Below the pieces are notes generated by a model. It searched no databases. It worked only from the letters and a program-made list of their open reading frames with translations, and was not told the DNA's origin. Below, in pieces: positions 35,964-45,578 of a stretch of DNA of 64,000 bases (positions within the stretch are counted from its first letter, which is position 1; each line of letters starts with the position of its first letter). The DNA is taken from NCBI GenBank assembly GCA_002344795.1, contig DDUM01000011.1, positions 1-64,000 on the forward strand, read 5' to 3'. The translations under genes were made by a program, and so were the position numbers. The stretch is from Flammeovirgaceae bacterium UBA2338 (GTDB lineage: Bacteria > Bacteroidota > Bacteroidia > Cytophagales > Cyclobacteriaceae).

Positions 35964-36617
35964 ATGAACCCTATAGTTGCCCCTTCCATACTTGCTGCCG
36001 ATTTCGCCAATCTCGAAAGTGAGGTTAAAATGATCAATGAAAGTGCTGCGGACTGGATACATGTGGATATCATGGATGGTGTCTTTGTCCCTAATTTATC
36101 CATGGGTATACCAGTAGTCAAAGCCATTAAAAAACATGCTTCAAAACCACTGGATGTACACCTGATGATTGTGAATCCCGAACGGTATGTAGATGCTTTT
36201 TATGAGGCAGGGGCATCAGTGATTTCTATTCATATAGAAGCAAGCCCACATTTGCATCGAACCATTCAACAAATACAGGCATTGGGAATCAAAGCAGGTG
36301 TAGCAATCAATCCCCACACGGGAGTGGATCAATTGGAAGACATAATTGGTGATATTGACCTGGTATGTATGATGTCAGTAAATCCAGGTTTTGGAGGGCA
36401 GAAATTTATAGAGAACACCTACAAGAAAGTAGAAAGACTTAGGTCAATGATAACAAGAACTGGCTCCAGGGCACAAATAGAAATTGATGGAGGGGTAAAC
36501 CTACAGAACGCAAAACCGTTAATCAACGCGGGTGCCGATGTGCTGGTGGCAGGAAACTTTGTTTTCTCTTCCTCAAATCCTAATGAAGTGATTTCTCAGT
36601 TGAAAGATTTGAAATAG
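35964..36617 (+). CDS. rpe: Ribulose-phosphate 3-epimerase
   Basis: Rpe interconverts ribulose 5-phosphate and xylulose 5-phosphate in the pentose phosphate pathway (EC 5.1.3.1). The 217-residue TIM barrel carries APSILAADFANL, the metal-binding HVDIMDGVFVPN and DVHLMI motifs, and the phosphate-binding MSVNPGFGGQKF and EIDGGV motifs. Length is typical. It is probably cytoplasmic and has its own promoter. Confidence 0.97.
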   Translation: MNPIVAPSILAADFANLESEVKMINESAADWIHVDIMDGVFVPNLSMGIPVVKAIKKHASKPLDVHLMIVNPERYVDAFYEAGASVISIHIEASPHLHRTIQQIQALGIKAGVAINPHTGVDQLEDIIGDIDLVCMMSVNPGFGGQKFIENTYKKVERLRSMITRTGSRAQIEIDGGVNLQNAKPLINAGADVLVAGNFVFSSSNPNEVISQLKDLK

Positions 36618-36656
36618 TTTTCGGCAAGGAATTTGATTTAAACTACTTAAAATAAT

Positions 36657-37232
36657 ATGCGATCCATCTTCTTTATAGCGATATGTTTAGTTTTTTTATT
36701 TGGTTGTGCCCGATCGGTATCTCGCATCGATCCTAACACTTCGATTGACTTAAGTGGGCGATGGAATGATACGGATTCACGCAAAGTAGCTGAAACCATG
36801 ACCCATGATTTGCTCACCAGTAGTAAATTTAAGGAGTTTGCAAAGGAGCAGGGTAAAAAGCCTGCAATAATTGTAGGGTGGGTGCAGAATAAGACCAGTG
36901 AACATATTGATGCCGACAACTTTATTAAAAAAATTGAACTCACCATCTTTAATTCAGGTATTGCCGATTTGGTAGAATCTGAATCTTTTAGAGATAAGTT
37001 AAGAGAAGAACGCGCACAGCAACAGGATTTTTCAAGTGGTGAAACCGCGTCACAATGGGGTTTGGAAGTAGGTGCAGACCTGATGCTGTTTGGTGAAATG
37101 ACCTCTGAAACTGATGTGTACAACAATAGGCGAGTGGTCAACTATATCGTTACACTCTTCCTCACCGATATTGAAACCAATAGACGTGTGTGGTATGGAC
37201 AGAAGGAGATAAAGAAATTTATCAAAAATTAG
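36657..37232 (+). CDS. LpoB-like penicillin-binding protein activator lipoprotein
   Basis: A 191-residue lipoprotein (LFGC, cysteine 17) of the LpoB family, whose best-known member activates the peptidoglycan synthase PBP1B from the outer membrane. Family elements include DLSGRWNDTDSRKVAETM, the strand PAIIVGWVQNKTSEHID, and the GADLMLFGEMTSETD segment. Binding of a penicillin-binding protein in this organism is inferred. It is followed with 1 nt spacing by a TPR-like lipoprotein. Confidence 0.85.
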   Translation: MRSIFFIAICLVFLFGCARSVSRIDPNTSIDLSGRWNDTDSRKVAETMTHDLLTSSKFKEFAKEQGKKPAIIVGWVQNKTSEHIDADNFIKKIELTIFNSGIADLVESESFRDKLREERAQQQDFSSGETASQWGLEVGADLMLFGEMTSETDVYNNRRVVNYIVTLFLTDIETNRRVWYGQKEIKKFIKN

Positions 37233-37233
37233 C

Positions 37234-38664
37234 TTGCTAGCTTATAATAATATTAAGAAAGGGCAGTCAAGAATCTCTATTCTAGCTTTATTATTGGTGG
37301 CGCAATCCTGTGCTACTTACTATCAGGCCAATTATAGTTTTAATCAATCTTTTGAACAAGGGCATCTGGAACAAGCCCTGGAAGCACTTGACAATTCTTC
37401 TTCAAGGGATTATAGAAAAAAAGAGTTTTTGTATTTATCCAATAGTGGATTGCTCTTATCCGTCCTGGGGCGTTTCGAGGAAAGCAATGAGTATCTCGAG
37501 AAAGCATTTCTCTATGGTGAGGATTACCAGAAGAACTATCTGAATGAAGCAGCATCCTACCTCACCAACCCTATGGTTACTTCCTATAAAGGAGAAGATC
37601 ACGAGCACCTTATGGTTTTGTATTACAAGGCCATGAATTATTTAAAGATGAACAAATATGAGGAAGCGCTTATTGAATGTCGCAGACTCAATATCCGGTT
37701 GCAACAACTTAGCGATAAGTATGACTCGGATAAAAAATATAAAAGAGATGCATTTGTTCATCTGCTCATGGGCATTATCTACGAAGCCGACAAGGATTAC
37801 AATAATGCCTTTATCGCCTATCGGAATGCGTATGATATTTATCAAGATGATTACACCGTTTTGTTTGAAATGGAAGCCCCTCCACAGTTGAAGGAGGACT
37901 TGCTTCGCACATCATTGTTAAGTGGATTACAATCTGAACACGAATTTTATAAAAATGAATTTGACAGGCTTGACTATCAATACAACCCACCTGATGGAGG
38001 AGATCTGGTATTTTTCTGGCACAATGGACTCAGTCCGATCAAGTCAGAATGGAGCATCAATTTCGTGATACATAGAAAAGACAATTGGGTAACATTTGTA
38101 AACGAGGAGTATAATTTAAGTTTTCCTTTTAATTTATCGGATCATAATGAAAAGGACAAAGATGGGTTGGCCGACTTAGAAGTGTTTAGGGTAGCATTTC
38201 CAAAGTATGTAGAACGTCCCGTTTATTATAAAAAGGCTTCCATCACCAGCAATGGTAATACGATTTCACTGGAGCCTATTGAAGACATCAATAAAATAGC
38301 AACTCAGGTGTTGCAGCAACGTATGACGCTGGAGCTCAGTAGGGCACTGGTAAGAGCTGCTTTGAAAAAAGTGACTGAGTACCAAATGAGAAAAGAAAAT
38401 AAGGCACTTGGATCCTTGTTTGGAATCATCAACGCAATTACAGAGAAAGCAGACACCAGAAACTGGCAAACGTTACCTCACTCTATTTACTATTCCCGGG
38501 TGTCCATGAAGTTGGGCACCAATGAAGTGACACTTCACCTTATCCCTGATGCTGATGGAAAGTCAGAGGAACACAACTTTACGTATATAGTGAACGAGAA
38601 AGGGATGATGTTTCATACATTTACTTCACTGGAGAGCAACATACCCAGCTATCGCTTTTATTAA
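37234..38664 (+). CDS. TPR-like lipoprotein adjacent to LpoB homologue (COG3014-like)
   Basis: A 476-residue protein with a lipoprotein-type hydrophobic segment ending in cysteine 28 (VAQSC). TPR-like helical repeats lie at ~30-220 (YKAMNYLKMNKYEEALIECRRL, LLMGIIYEADKDYNNAFIAYRNAY). A beta-rich C-terminal part follows. The layout resembles COG3014 proteins, which in several bacteria neighbour lpoB genes. The only available start is TTG at 37234 (no ATG before the hydrophobic segment), beginning 1 nt after the LpoB stop. A cell-envelope role with the LpoB-like protein is inferred. Confidence 0.75.
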   Translation: MLAYNNIKKGQSRISILALLLVAQSCATYYQANYSFNQSFEQGHLEQALEALDNSSSRDYRKKEFLYLSNSGLLLSVLGRFEESNEYLEKAFLYGEDYQKNYLNEAASYLTNPMVTSYKGEDHEHLMVLYYKAMNYLKMNKYEEALIECRRLNIRLQQLSDKYDSDKKYKRDAFVHLLMGIIYEADKDYNNAFIAYRNAYDIYQDDYTVLFEMEAPPQLKEDLLRTSLLSGLQSEHEFYKNEFDRLDYQYNPPDGGDLVFFWHNGLSPIKSEWSINFVIHRKDNWVTFVNEEYNLSFPFNLSDHNEKDKDGLADLEVFRVAFPKYVERPVYYKKASITSNGNTISLEPIEDINKIATQVLQQRMTLELSRALVRAALKKVTEYQMRKENKALGSLFGIINAITEKADTRNWQTLPHSIYYSRVSMKLGTNEVTLHLIPDADGKSEEHNFTYIVNEKGMMFHTFTSLESNIPSYRFY

Positions 38665-38769
38665 ACTCGTGTTAATTTTTGGGTTAATTTTCTATTTTTA
38701 TCACAATTTGGTGCTTGTTTTTTAGTTAAAAATGCGGAACTGACTCATTTTAGAACCATATCGCTCTTC

Positions 38770-39765
38770 TTGCTTTTCTATTGTGGCATTGCTGTTATCG
38801 CCTACTCACAAAAGGAGGATGAGATTACCTTTCCTTTGGATAACTTTTATGCTAAGAGGATAAAAAGCCCTTTCCGAACGGTCCTAAAGAACTTTGTATT
38901 CAGTGGAAGTACAGGGTATGGTAATACCTTCTTAAGTCACAAATTGGATGGATTTGCCATTTCTCAGGTTGATGGTGTTGCACCTACTATTTTTCCGGTG
39001 GATCTGAGCAATAGATTTAATAATTGGGTGAATACCGTAAATGGAGCAACCCCACAAGGACCAGATAGTTTCGTGGTAAGTTCTGATTCCACAAAGCTAG
39101 GCTTCAAAGGGAATGCATTGAATATTCCTCTTAAGTTAACTCTTCATTATGAATTTTTGGATAGGTATAGGATAGGAGTTGGATACTCCTACGAAATAAT
39201 GAGCATGGGCGAGTTTCGCCCAATCAGCTTTGCAGATAGAATAAATAATTTCAAGCCTGGTAATAGCGCAGGGTTTATGAGGAAGTATTTCTTTTTAGTA
39301 GGTGTGTCTTTTTATCGTTGGAATGATTTGTTGTTTACAGGAGATGCCAATGTAGGTGGTTATAATCCAGGCAATAACTTTACCAAGAGCCTTATTAAGA
39401 AGGGGGTGTTTGCCAATATAGGGGTTACTATTGAACAAGATTTTTCCGAGTATATAAAAGTCTTTGCCCGACCTTCGTTCGAGATCAAGAACTATACATT
39501 GTCTGTCCCTGGAAGTAATGATCGTTCGATTGTTCATAACCTGAATGCGTTTTACATCAATGTAGGATTATCCTATCGCTTTCCAGAGTTAGCAAAGTGT
39601 TATCATCACAATTGCAATGCCCAAATTAACCATGCTCATGGCAACAAAGAATACAGGAGCAGGATGCACCCATTTTGGAAAAAACAGAACCCCCATTATG
39701 GTGAAAACTATCCAAAACCAATCAGGGAAAAACGCAAAAACCGAAGGAAATTAAACCCCTATTGA
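38770..39765 (+). CDS. Outer-membrane beta-barrel protein with uncertain start
   Basis: A 331-residue protein with a hydrophobic export segment ending IAYSQ and a barrel-like mature region (YRIGVGYSYEIMS, terminal strand VGLSYRFPE), then a basic, His/Asn-rich tail of ~60 residues (KCYHHNCNAQINH, KKQNPHYGEN, REKRKNRRKLNPY) that may be periplasmic. The start at TTG 38770 leaves a signal peptide with no basic region. The frame is open further upstream, but no ATG/GTG/TTG start is in it for at least ~60 nt; the nearby ATG 38732 is out of frame by one base and meets a stop after three codons. A one-base indel or a CTG start at 38740 is possible. Confidence 0.65.
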   Translation: MLFYCGIAVIAYSQKEDEITFPLDNFYAKRIKSPFRTVLKNFVFSGSTGYGNTFLSHKLDGFAISQVDGVAPTIFPVDLSNRFNNWVNTVNGATPQGPDSFVVSSDSTKLGFKGNALNIPLKLTLHYEFLDRYRIGVGYSYEIMSMGEFRPISFADRINNFKPGNSAGFMRKYFFLVGVSFYRWNDLLFTGDANVGGYNPGNNFTKSLIKKGVFANIGVTIEQDFSEYIKVFARPSFEIKNYTLSVPGSNDRSIVHNLNAFYINVGLSYRFPELAKCYHHNCNAQINHAHGNKEYRSRMHPFWKKQNPHYGENYPKPIREKRKNRRKLNPY

Positions 39766-39911
39766 GCACTCGTAAATTCTTGTTTTTAAGGTACTTAAAA
39801 GCCCTTCTGTAGCGCTTAAATTCCTCAATTTTGCTTATCTTGCAAGCCTTAAAATGGGGGCTGGAATTCAACGAATCTCACCCCTAAGAAAAGGACTATA
39901 AAAGAACAAAA

Positions 39912-42404
39912 GTGGCAGAAGATACACCCGATTCAGAAGCTGGAAAACAGCGAATAATTCCCATAAATATTGAAGATGAAATGAGAGGCGCCTACATCGA
40001 TTATTCGATGTCGGTAATCATTTCCAGGGCATTACCAGACGTGCGTGACGGTCTTAAGCCGGTTCACAGGAGGGTACTTTACGGAATGCAGGATCTTGGG
40101 GTGAACCATAACAAGCCTTATAAGAAGTCTGCCCGTATTGTCGGAGAGGTACTCGGTAAGTACCATCCACATGGTGATGCCTCGGTATATGAAACCATGG
40201 TGCGTATGGCTCAGGACTGGTCTTTGCGCTATACCCTCGTAGATGGCCAGGGTAACTTCGGATCAGTTGATGGAGATTTTGCCGCTGCCATGCGATATAC
40301 AGAAGCCAGGCTAAAGCGAATTGCTGAGGAGCTCCTGGCAGATATTAACAAAGATACAGTTGACTTTCAGCCCAACTTTGATGACTCCCTCACTGAACCC
40401 ACAGTGTTACCAGCAAAGATACCTAACCTGTTGATCAACGGGTCTTCAGGTATAGCAGTAGGGATGGCCACCAACATGGCACCCCATAACCTCAGGGAAG
40501 TGGTAGATGGAATTATTGCCTACATCGATAAGCGCGACATTACCATTCCTGAATTGATGGAATACATTAAAGGGCCAGATTTTCCAACAGGCGGAATCAT
40601 TTATGGTTATGCAGGTGTTCAGCAAGGATTTCTGACTGGAAGAGGCCGTGTGTTGATGAGAGGAAAGGCAGAAATCGTTACAAATGACAATGGCAAGACC
40701 CAGATCATAGTAACCGAAATACCTTATATGGTGAATAAGGCTACAATGATTGAGCGCACAGCAGCACTGGTCAACGAAAAGAAAATAGAAGGAATTACCG
40801 ATTTGCGCGATGAGTCAGACAGAGATGGCTACAGAGTTGTCTATGACCTGAGAAGAGATGCGATCCCGAATATCGTACTTAACAATCTTTATAAATATAC
40901 ACAGCTTCAATCTTCATTTGGAGTAAACAATGTGGCACTGGTTAAGGGTAGACCGGAAACGTTGAACCTGTTGGACATGATTGTCCATTTTGTGGACCAT
41001 CGTCACGAAGTGGTTATCCGCAGAACCAGGTACGACCTGAATGAAGCGGAGAAGAGGGCTCATATTCTTGAAGGATACCTTATCGCTTTAGACAACCTTG
41101 ATGAAGTCATTGCGTTGATCAGAAATTCGAAAGACCCTGATGTAGCCAGGACAGGTCTGATTGAGCGATTCAAACTGACAGAAATACAGGCCAAGGCAAT
41201 CCTTGAGATGCGCCTACAGAGGTTAACTGGTCTCGAAAGAGAGAAGATTGAAAACGAGTACAAAGAACTAAAAGCACTTATCGCTCATCTTAATGAGGTA
41301 CTGAATAATGAATCCATGAGAATGGATATTATCAAAACTGAGTTACTGGATATTAAAGAACGCTATGGTGACGAAAGAAGAACTGAGATCGTTCATAGCG
41401 ATGATGACCTCACAGTAGAAGACATGATTCCGAATGAAGATATGGTGATCACGATATCCAATCAGGGTTATGTGAAAAGGACTGTGCTTACTGATTATCG
41501 TACGCAGGGAAGAGGAGGAATTGGCTCGAAGGCTGTAACCACTAAAGAAGATGATTTTACAGAACATCTTTTTGTAGCACAGGCGCATAATTACCTGCTC
41601 ATATTTACTGCGTTTGGAAAAGTATATTGGAAGAAGGTATATGAAATACCTGAGGGCAGTAAGACTTCCAAAGGCCGGGCCATTCAAAATTTATTGAACA
41701 TTGAGGCAGGGGATACTGTACGTGCAGTACTTAAAATCAAGGATCTTTCAGATGAGACGTACACGAGTTCCAACTATGTCATTTTGTGTACTCAAAAAGG
41801 AATTATTAAAAAGACTTCTTTGGCATCATTCTCACGACCCAGGGCCAATGGCATCACGGCCATCACGATACATGAAGGAGATAAGTTACTCACTGCCGCC
41901 CTTACCAATGGACAAAATCATATCATTATTGCAAAGAGTGAAGGTAAGGCTGTTCACTTCAATGAATCTGACGTTCGGCCAATGGGTAGAACTGCATCAG
42001 GGGTAAGAGGAGTAACCCTGGAGTCGGAAGCAGACAAAGTGATAGGGATGATTTGTATCACCGGAAAGGATGCCAACGTATTGGTGATTTCGGAAAAGGG
42101 ATATGGTAAAAGGTCTTCGATTGAAGATTATCGCATCACCAGAAGAGGGGGAAAAGGCGTAAAAACGATCAATATCACCGAAAAAACTGGCAAGCTTGTT
42201 GCAATTAAGATAGTAGGTGATGATGACGAACTGATGATTATCAACAGGTCTGGTATCAGTATCCGTATAAAAGTTGACGAACTTAGGATAATGGGCAGAG
42301 CCACTCAGGGAGTTAGGGTCATCAAATTAAACGATGAGGATGCGATTTCTTCCGTTGAAAAAATTCAAAAAATGGAAGAACCGGATTCGACAATAACGGA
42401 GTAA
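39912..42404 (+). CDS. gyrA: DNA gyrase subunit A
   Basis: GyrA is the DNA cleavage-rejoining subunit of gyrase, which introduces negative supercoils with ATP hydrolysis by GyrB. The 830-residue protein has the winged-helix domain, the QRDR region, the catalytic tyrosine Tyr129 in AMRYTEAR, tower and coiled-coil domains, and a C-terminal beta-pinwheel with a GyrA-box-like QGRGGIG. In the QRDR the sequence is GDASVYE, so positions equivalent to E. coli 83 and 87 are Ala90 and Glu94. The start is GTG at 39912. The C-terminal tail is acidic. gyrB is not in the window. Complete length for the family. Confidence 0.97.
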   Translation: MAEDTPDSEAGKQRIIPINIEDEMRGAYIDYSMSVIISRALPDVRDGLKPVHRRVLYGMQDLGVNHNKPYKKSARIVGEVLGKYHPHGDASVYETMVRMAQDWSLRYTLVDGQGNFGSVDGDFAAAMRYTEARLKRIAEELLADINKDTVDFQPNFDDSLTEPTVLPAKIPNLLINGSSGIAVGMATNMAPHNLREVVDGIIAYIDKRDITIPELMEYIKGPDFPTGGIIYGYAGVQQGFLTGRGRVLMRGKAEIVTNDNGKTQIIVTEIPYMVNKATMIERTAALVNEKKIEGITDLRDESDRDGYRVVYDLRRDAIPNIVLNNLYKYTQLQSSFGVNNVALVKGRPETLNLLDMIVHFVDHRHEVVIRRTRYDLNEAEKRAHILEGYLIALDNLDEVIALIRNSKDPDVARTGLIERFKLTEIQAKAILEMRLQRLTGLEREKIENEYKELKALIAHLNEVLNNESMRMDIIKTELLDIKERYGDERRTEIVHSDDDLTVEDMIPNEDMVITISNQGYVKRTVLTDYRTQGRGGIGSKAVTTKEDDFTEHLFVAQAHNYLLIFTAFGKVYWKKVYEIPEGSKTSKGRAIQNLLNIEAGDTVRAVLKIKDLSDETYTSSNYVILCTQKGIIKKTSLASFSRPRANGITAITIHEGDKLLTAALTNGQNHIIIAKSEGKAVHFNESDVRPMGRTASGVRGVTLESEADKVIGMICITGKDANVLVISEKGYGKRSSIEDYRITRRGGKGVKTINITEKTGKLVAIKIVGDDDELMIINRSGISIRIKVDELRIMGRATQGVRVIKLNDEDAISSVEKIQKMEEPDSTITE

Positions 42405-42438
42405 ACTGATAAATTTGCTTACTAATAAACCTATTAAA

Positions 42439-43620
42439 ATGAAAAAATTACTTCTCTTTATTTTTATTATACCCTTCGTAGCGGCAGCCCAAAAGCCGAT
42501 AAAGCCGAGTTTGCCAAAAGCAGAAAAGGCGCTGCGTGCAGGCGATTTTACTGAAGCGAAAGCCATCATTGATGCTACCGTTGCCAGTGAAAAATTCGCC
42601 AGCAATGCGAAAGCCTGGTACTTGAAAGGTTTGATTTATGCTGGTATTGATACCACAAGCAATGAATCGGCCAAATCATTGATTGCTGATCCATTCCCGG
42701 ATGCTAAGGAAGCTTTTGAAAAAGCATATGCCTTGGATAAAGATAAGGGCAGTTTTATTAATGGGACAAATGGTTTTCCATTGCTTACCGATCAGGTAAA
42801 CGCATATATGGCTCAAAAATACTTTGAGAAGGGCTTGAAAGCTTATCAGGATGATAAAGACTACGCTGAAGCCCTGAAGCAAGTGGAGCGTACTTTGTAT
42901 TTTGTACCGAAAGACACTTCTATTTTGTTAAATGCTGGGTTGTTCTTTGCACCATCTGCTGATGAACACCAAAAATCTATTGATTACCTGCAACGTTATA
43001 TTGATGAAGGAGGTGCTTCAACAGATGCATACACGATGATATTCAGTGCTTATCGTGATCAAATTAAGGACAATGAAAAAGCTTTGGCAACGGTGAAAGC
43101 CGCTATGAAATCCTTTCCTAACAACAAAGAGTTTCCAAAGTACGAATTAGACATGTACATAAGAATGGGCAAGTTACAAGAAGCCAAGATGGCTATGGAA
43201 CGCCAGGCTGCCAATGATCCTAATGATCATGAAACAAGATACTTTTTGGGAGTGATTAATCAGCAGTTGGGCAATAATGAAGAGGCCAGAAAATGGTATG
43301 ACGAGTCTGTAAAGTTAGACCCTAAATATTTTGAGCCACGTTTGGCTATTGCCGAGTTGGTACATTTAGATGCTAAAAAAGTAAAGGCTGAAATGAATCA
43401 GCTAGGTATTACCGCTGAGGACAAGAAGAAACGCCTTGAATTGGATAAAGTATTGGTTGAGAATTTGAAGAAAGCATTGCCTTATTGGGAGGCTTGTGAG
43501 AAATTAAGCCCTGATGATGAAAAAGTTTTGGATAATTTATACTCTATCTATAGCGACCTTGATATGCAGGCCCAGGTAACGCGTATTGAAAAGAAAATGA
43601 AAGCATTGGGATTGTACTAA
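42439..43620 (+). CDS. Exported tetratricopeptide repeat protein
   Basis: A 393-residue protein from ATG at 42439 with a signal peptide (MKKLLLFIFIIPFVAAAQ). TPR helices follow: EKALRAGDFTEAKAIIDA, AEALKQVERTLYF, NKEFPKYELDMYIRMGKLQEAKMAMERQ and the classical HETRYFLGVINQQLGNNEEARKWYDE unit. Earlier in-frame TTG at 42415 would add eight polar residues before the signal and is unlikely. It lies 34 nt after gyrA and may be cotranscribed. Envelope-associated scaffold role is inferred. Confidence 0.85.
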   Translation: MKKLLLFIFIIPFVAAAQKPIKPSLPKAEKALRAGDFTEAKAIIDATVASEKFASNAKAWYLKGLIYAGIDTTSNESAKSLIADPFPDAKEAFEKAYALDKDKGSFINGTNGFPLLTDQVNAYMAQKYFEKGLKAYQDDKDYAEALKQVERTLYFVPKDTSILLNAGLFFAPSADEHQKSIDYLQRYIDEGGASTDAYTMIFSAYRDQIKDNEKALATVKAAMKSFPNNKEFPKYELDMYIRMGKLQEAKMAMERQAANDPNDHETRYFLGVINQQLGNNEEARKWYDESVKLDPKYFEPRLAIAELVHLDAKKVKAEMNQLGITAEDKKKRLELDKVLVENLKKALPYWEACEKLSPDDEKVLDNLYSIYSDLDMQAQVTRIEKKMKALGLY

Positions 43621-43640
43621 TCAATATATAATTAGTATTT

Positions 43641-43673
43641 AAAAGAGGCCGCGGGAAACTGGGCCTCTTTTTG
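43641..43673 (+). terminator. Rho-independent terminator after gyrA-TPR operon
   Basis: AAAAGAGGCC (43641-43650) pairs with GGCCTCTTTT (43662-43671) around an 11-nt loop, followed by TTTG. The strong GC core and T-run are typical. Confidence 0.8.
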
Positions 43674-43692
43674 TTTCTATCCATTTACTTCG

Positions 43693-45471
43693 TTAGCTGG
43701 AGCGGAGTAACTCTACCCTGTACTCCGAAAGGATACTTGATTTTGATAGGAAACCAATGTATCTGTCGTTTTCAATAATAGGCAAGTTCCATTGCCCTGT
43801 ATCTTCAAACTTCTTTAACACAGAGTTAAGGCTCTCGTCTGGTGAGATTACAGCCAGCGGCCGGGTCATGATTTCTTTGACCACAATTTTATCGTACAAC
43901 TCCTGGTTGAACATCATTTCTTTTACACTATCCAGCAATATTACCCCCACCAGCTCTTGATCTTCATTTACTACCGGGAATAAGTTTCTCCTGGATTTGG
44001 TGATGGCTGACACAAGTGACCGAAGATTATCATCAGGTTTCACGGCCTGAAAATCTGTTTCAATCATATTTTCGAGATTGAGCTTGCTCAACAAATATTT
44101 GTCCCTGTTCTCTACAGATAGGTTCATCTTGTTGGCCAGTTTCTTATTCTCCATGGACAGTGGTTCAAAGTATTTCATGATGATGTTGCTGAAAGCAGCT
44201 ACGATCATTAATGGAATCATAAGGTTATAACCGCCCGTGATTTCTGCTATAAGGAATATAGCGGTTAATGGTGCGTAGAATACGCCACTTAGGATACCTG
44301 CCATGGCAACCAGTGTAAAATTAGCCTGTGGAATTTTGGCCCATCCGCTCACATTGACAAAGTGCGAAAAGGTGTAACCCAGATAGGCACCGACACAAAG
44401 TGAAGGGGCAAAATTGCCTCCGTTGCCTCCACTACCTAATGTTATGGCTGTAGCAAATACCTTTATCAACATTAGGCCTATAAGAAAAATCAATCCCGCC
44501 CCTTCTGTGGTTATCAATGATTGGAGGATGCTGTTTTGAAAAAGATACTGATGATTGGACGAGGCAAGTTCTTTGATGCCTTCATACCCTTCACCATAAA
44601 GTGGAGGAAATAGAATGAGCAAAACTGCAAGAATAAGTCCACCTCCGATTACTTTGATGTAGGTATTGGATATAGAGGAAACGCGATGCTCTACTTTAGT
44701 AAACATTCGTGTATAATAGAGGGATACTAACCCCGCCAGGATTCCCAATAGAATGTAAAACGGTGTGTTGTAATAATCAAAAGGCTGCACACCGCTGAAT
44801 GAAAGTAAGACGCCTTCCCCAAGAATAATTTTAGAAAACAAAGCGCCTGAGGCGGCTGAGATAATTAGAGGTATAAATACAGAAACCGATATGTCAGTTA
44901 ATAACACTTCTATGGCGAATAGCACTCCAGCGATGGGAGAATTAAAAGCACCGGCTATTGCCGCGGCTGCGCCACAGGCCAAAAGCATGGTTCGATCTTT
45001 ATAACTGAGGTGGTAGGTTTTACTGTAATTCGACCCAATGGCAGCGCCAGAACTTACCATAGGAGACTCAAGCCCTACTGAACCCCCAAAACCAACCGTA
45101 AATGCACTTGAGATGACATGTGAGTAGATCGAAGATTTAGGGAGTACACTTGATTTTTTAGCAATTGCATAAACGATATCGGCACTTCCTTTGGAGAACT
45201 CCTCCTTTTTAATGAAATATTTGATGTACAGCACTGTAATGGTGAGCCCCACTAGTGGGAGGAGTGTGAACAAAAAGAAATCTTCGTAGTTGCTGGAATA
45301 TTTTGCTACGAAGGTATTGATATTGTGTGCAAAGAGCTTGAGGATAACAGCAGCAAGACCACTCGAGAGCCCAACAAGAATACTGGAGAGTATTAGGAAT
45401 TGCTTTTCATTGAGCCGCCTTTGCAGGTAACGAAGTACATGGGTAAACACCCTATGAATTCTTCTAAACAT
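43693..45471 (-). CDS. ClC-family chloride channel or antiporter with CBS domains
   Basis: A 592-residue membrane protein. About 10-12 hydrophobic helices span ~25-450 with ClC motifs: GGSVGLESP with the gating glutamate Glu135, the repeated AGAFNSPIAGVLFAIE segment, and GSGGNGGNFAPSL (selectivity filter 3). The retained gating glutamate is expected for either channels or H+/Cl- antiporters; no conclusive proton glutamate was located. Two CBS domains (~470-592) form the C-terminal cytoplasmic regulatory part and probably bind adenine nucleotides. Length is typical of ClC-CBS proteins. Confidence 0.92.
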   Translation of the reverse strand: MFRRIHRVFTHVLRYLQRRLNEKQFLILSSILVGLSSGLAAVILKLFAHNINTFVAKYSSNYEDFFLFTLLPLVGLTITVLYIKYFIKKEEFSKGSADIVYAIAKKSSVLPKSSIYSHVISSAFTVGFGGSVGLESPMVSSGAAIGSNYSKTYHLSYKDRTMLLACGAAAAIAGAFNSPIAGVLFAIEVLLTDISVSVFIPLIISAASGALFSKIILGEGVLLSFSGVQPFDYYNTPFYILLGILAGLVSLYYTRMFTKVEHRVSSISNTYIKVIGGGLILAVLLILFPPLYGEGYEGIKELASSNHQYLFQNSILQSLITTEGAGLIFLIGLMLIKVFATAITLGSGGNGGNFAPSLCVGAYLGYTFSHFVNVSGWAKIPQANFTLVAMAGILSGVFYAPLTAIFLIAEITGGYNLMIPLMIVAAFSNIIMKYFEPLSMENKKLANKMNLSVENRDKYLLSKLNLENMIETDFQAVKPDDNLRSLVSAITKSRRNLFPVVNEDQELVGVILLDSVKEMMFNQELYDKIVVKEIMTRPLAVISPDESLNSVLKKFEDTGQWNLPIIENDRYIGFLSKSSILSEYRVELLRSS

Positions 45472-45578
45472 CCAATAATGTAGAAAAAGGTTTAAACGAA
45501 ACCTTAAATTAGTTTAGTTTTGAATAGACTCCTAAAGATTGAGAGAGTATTAGGACGTATTAAATCCATTTGTGTATC

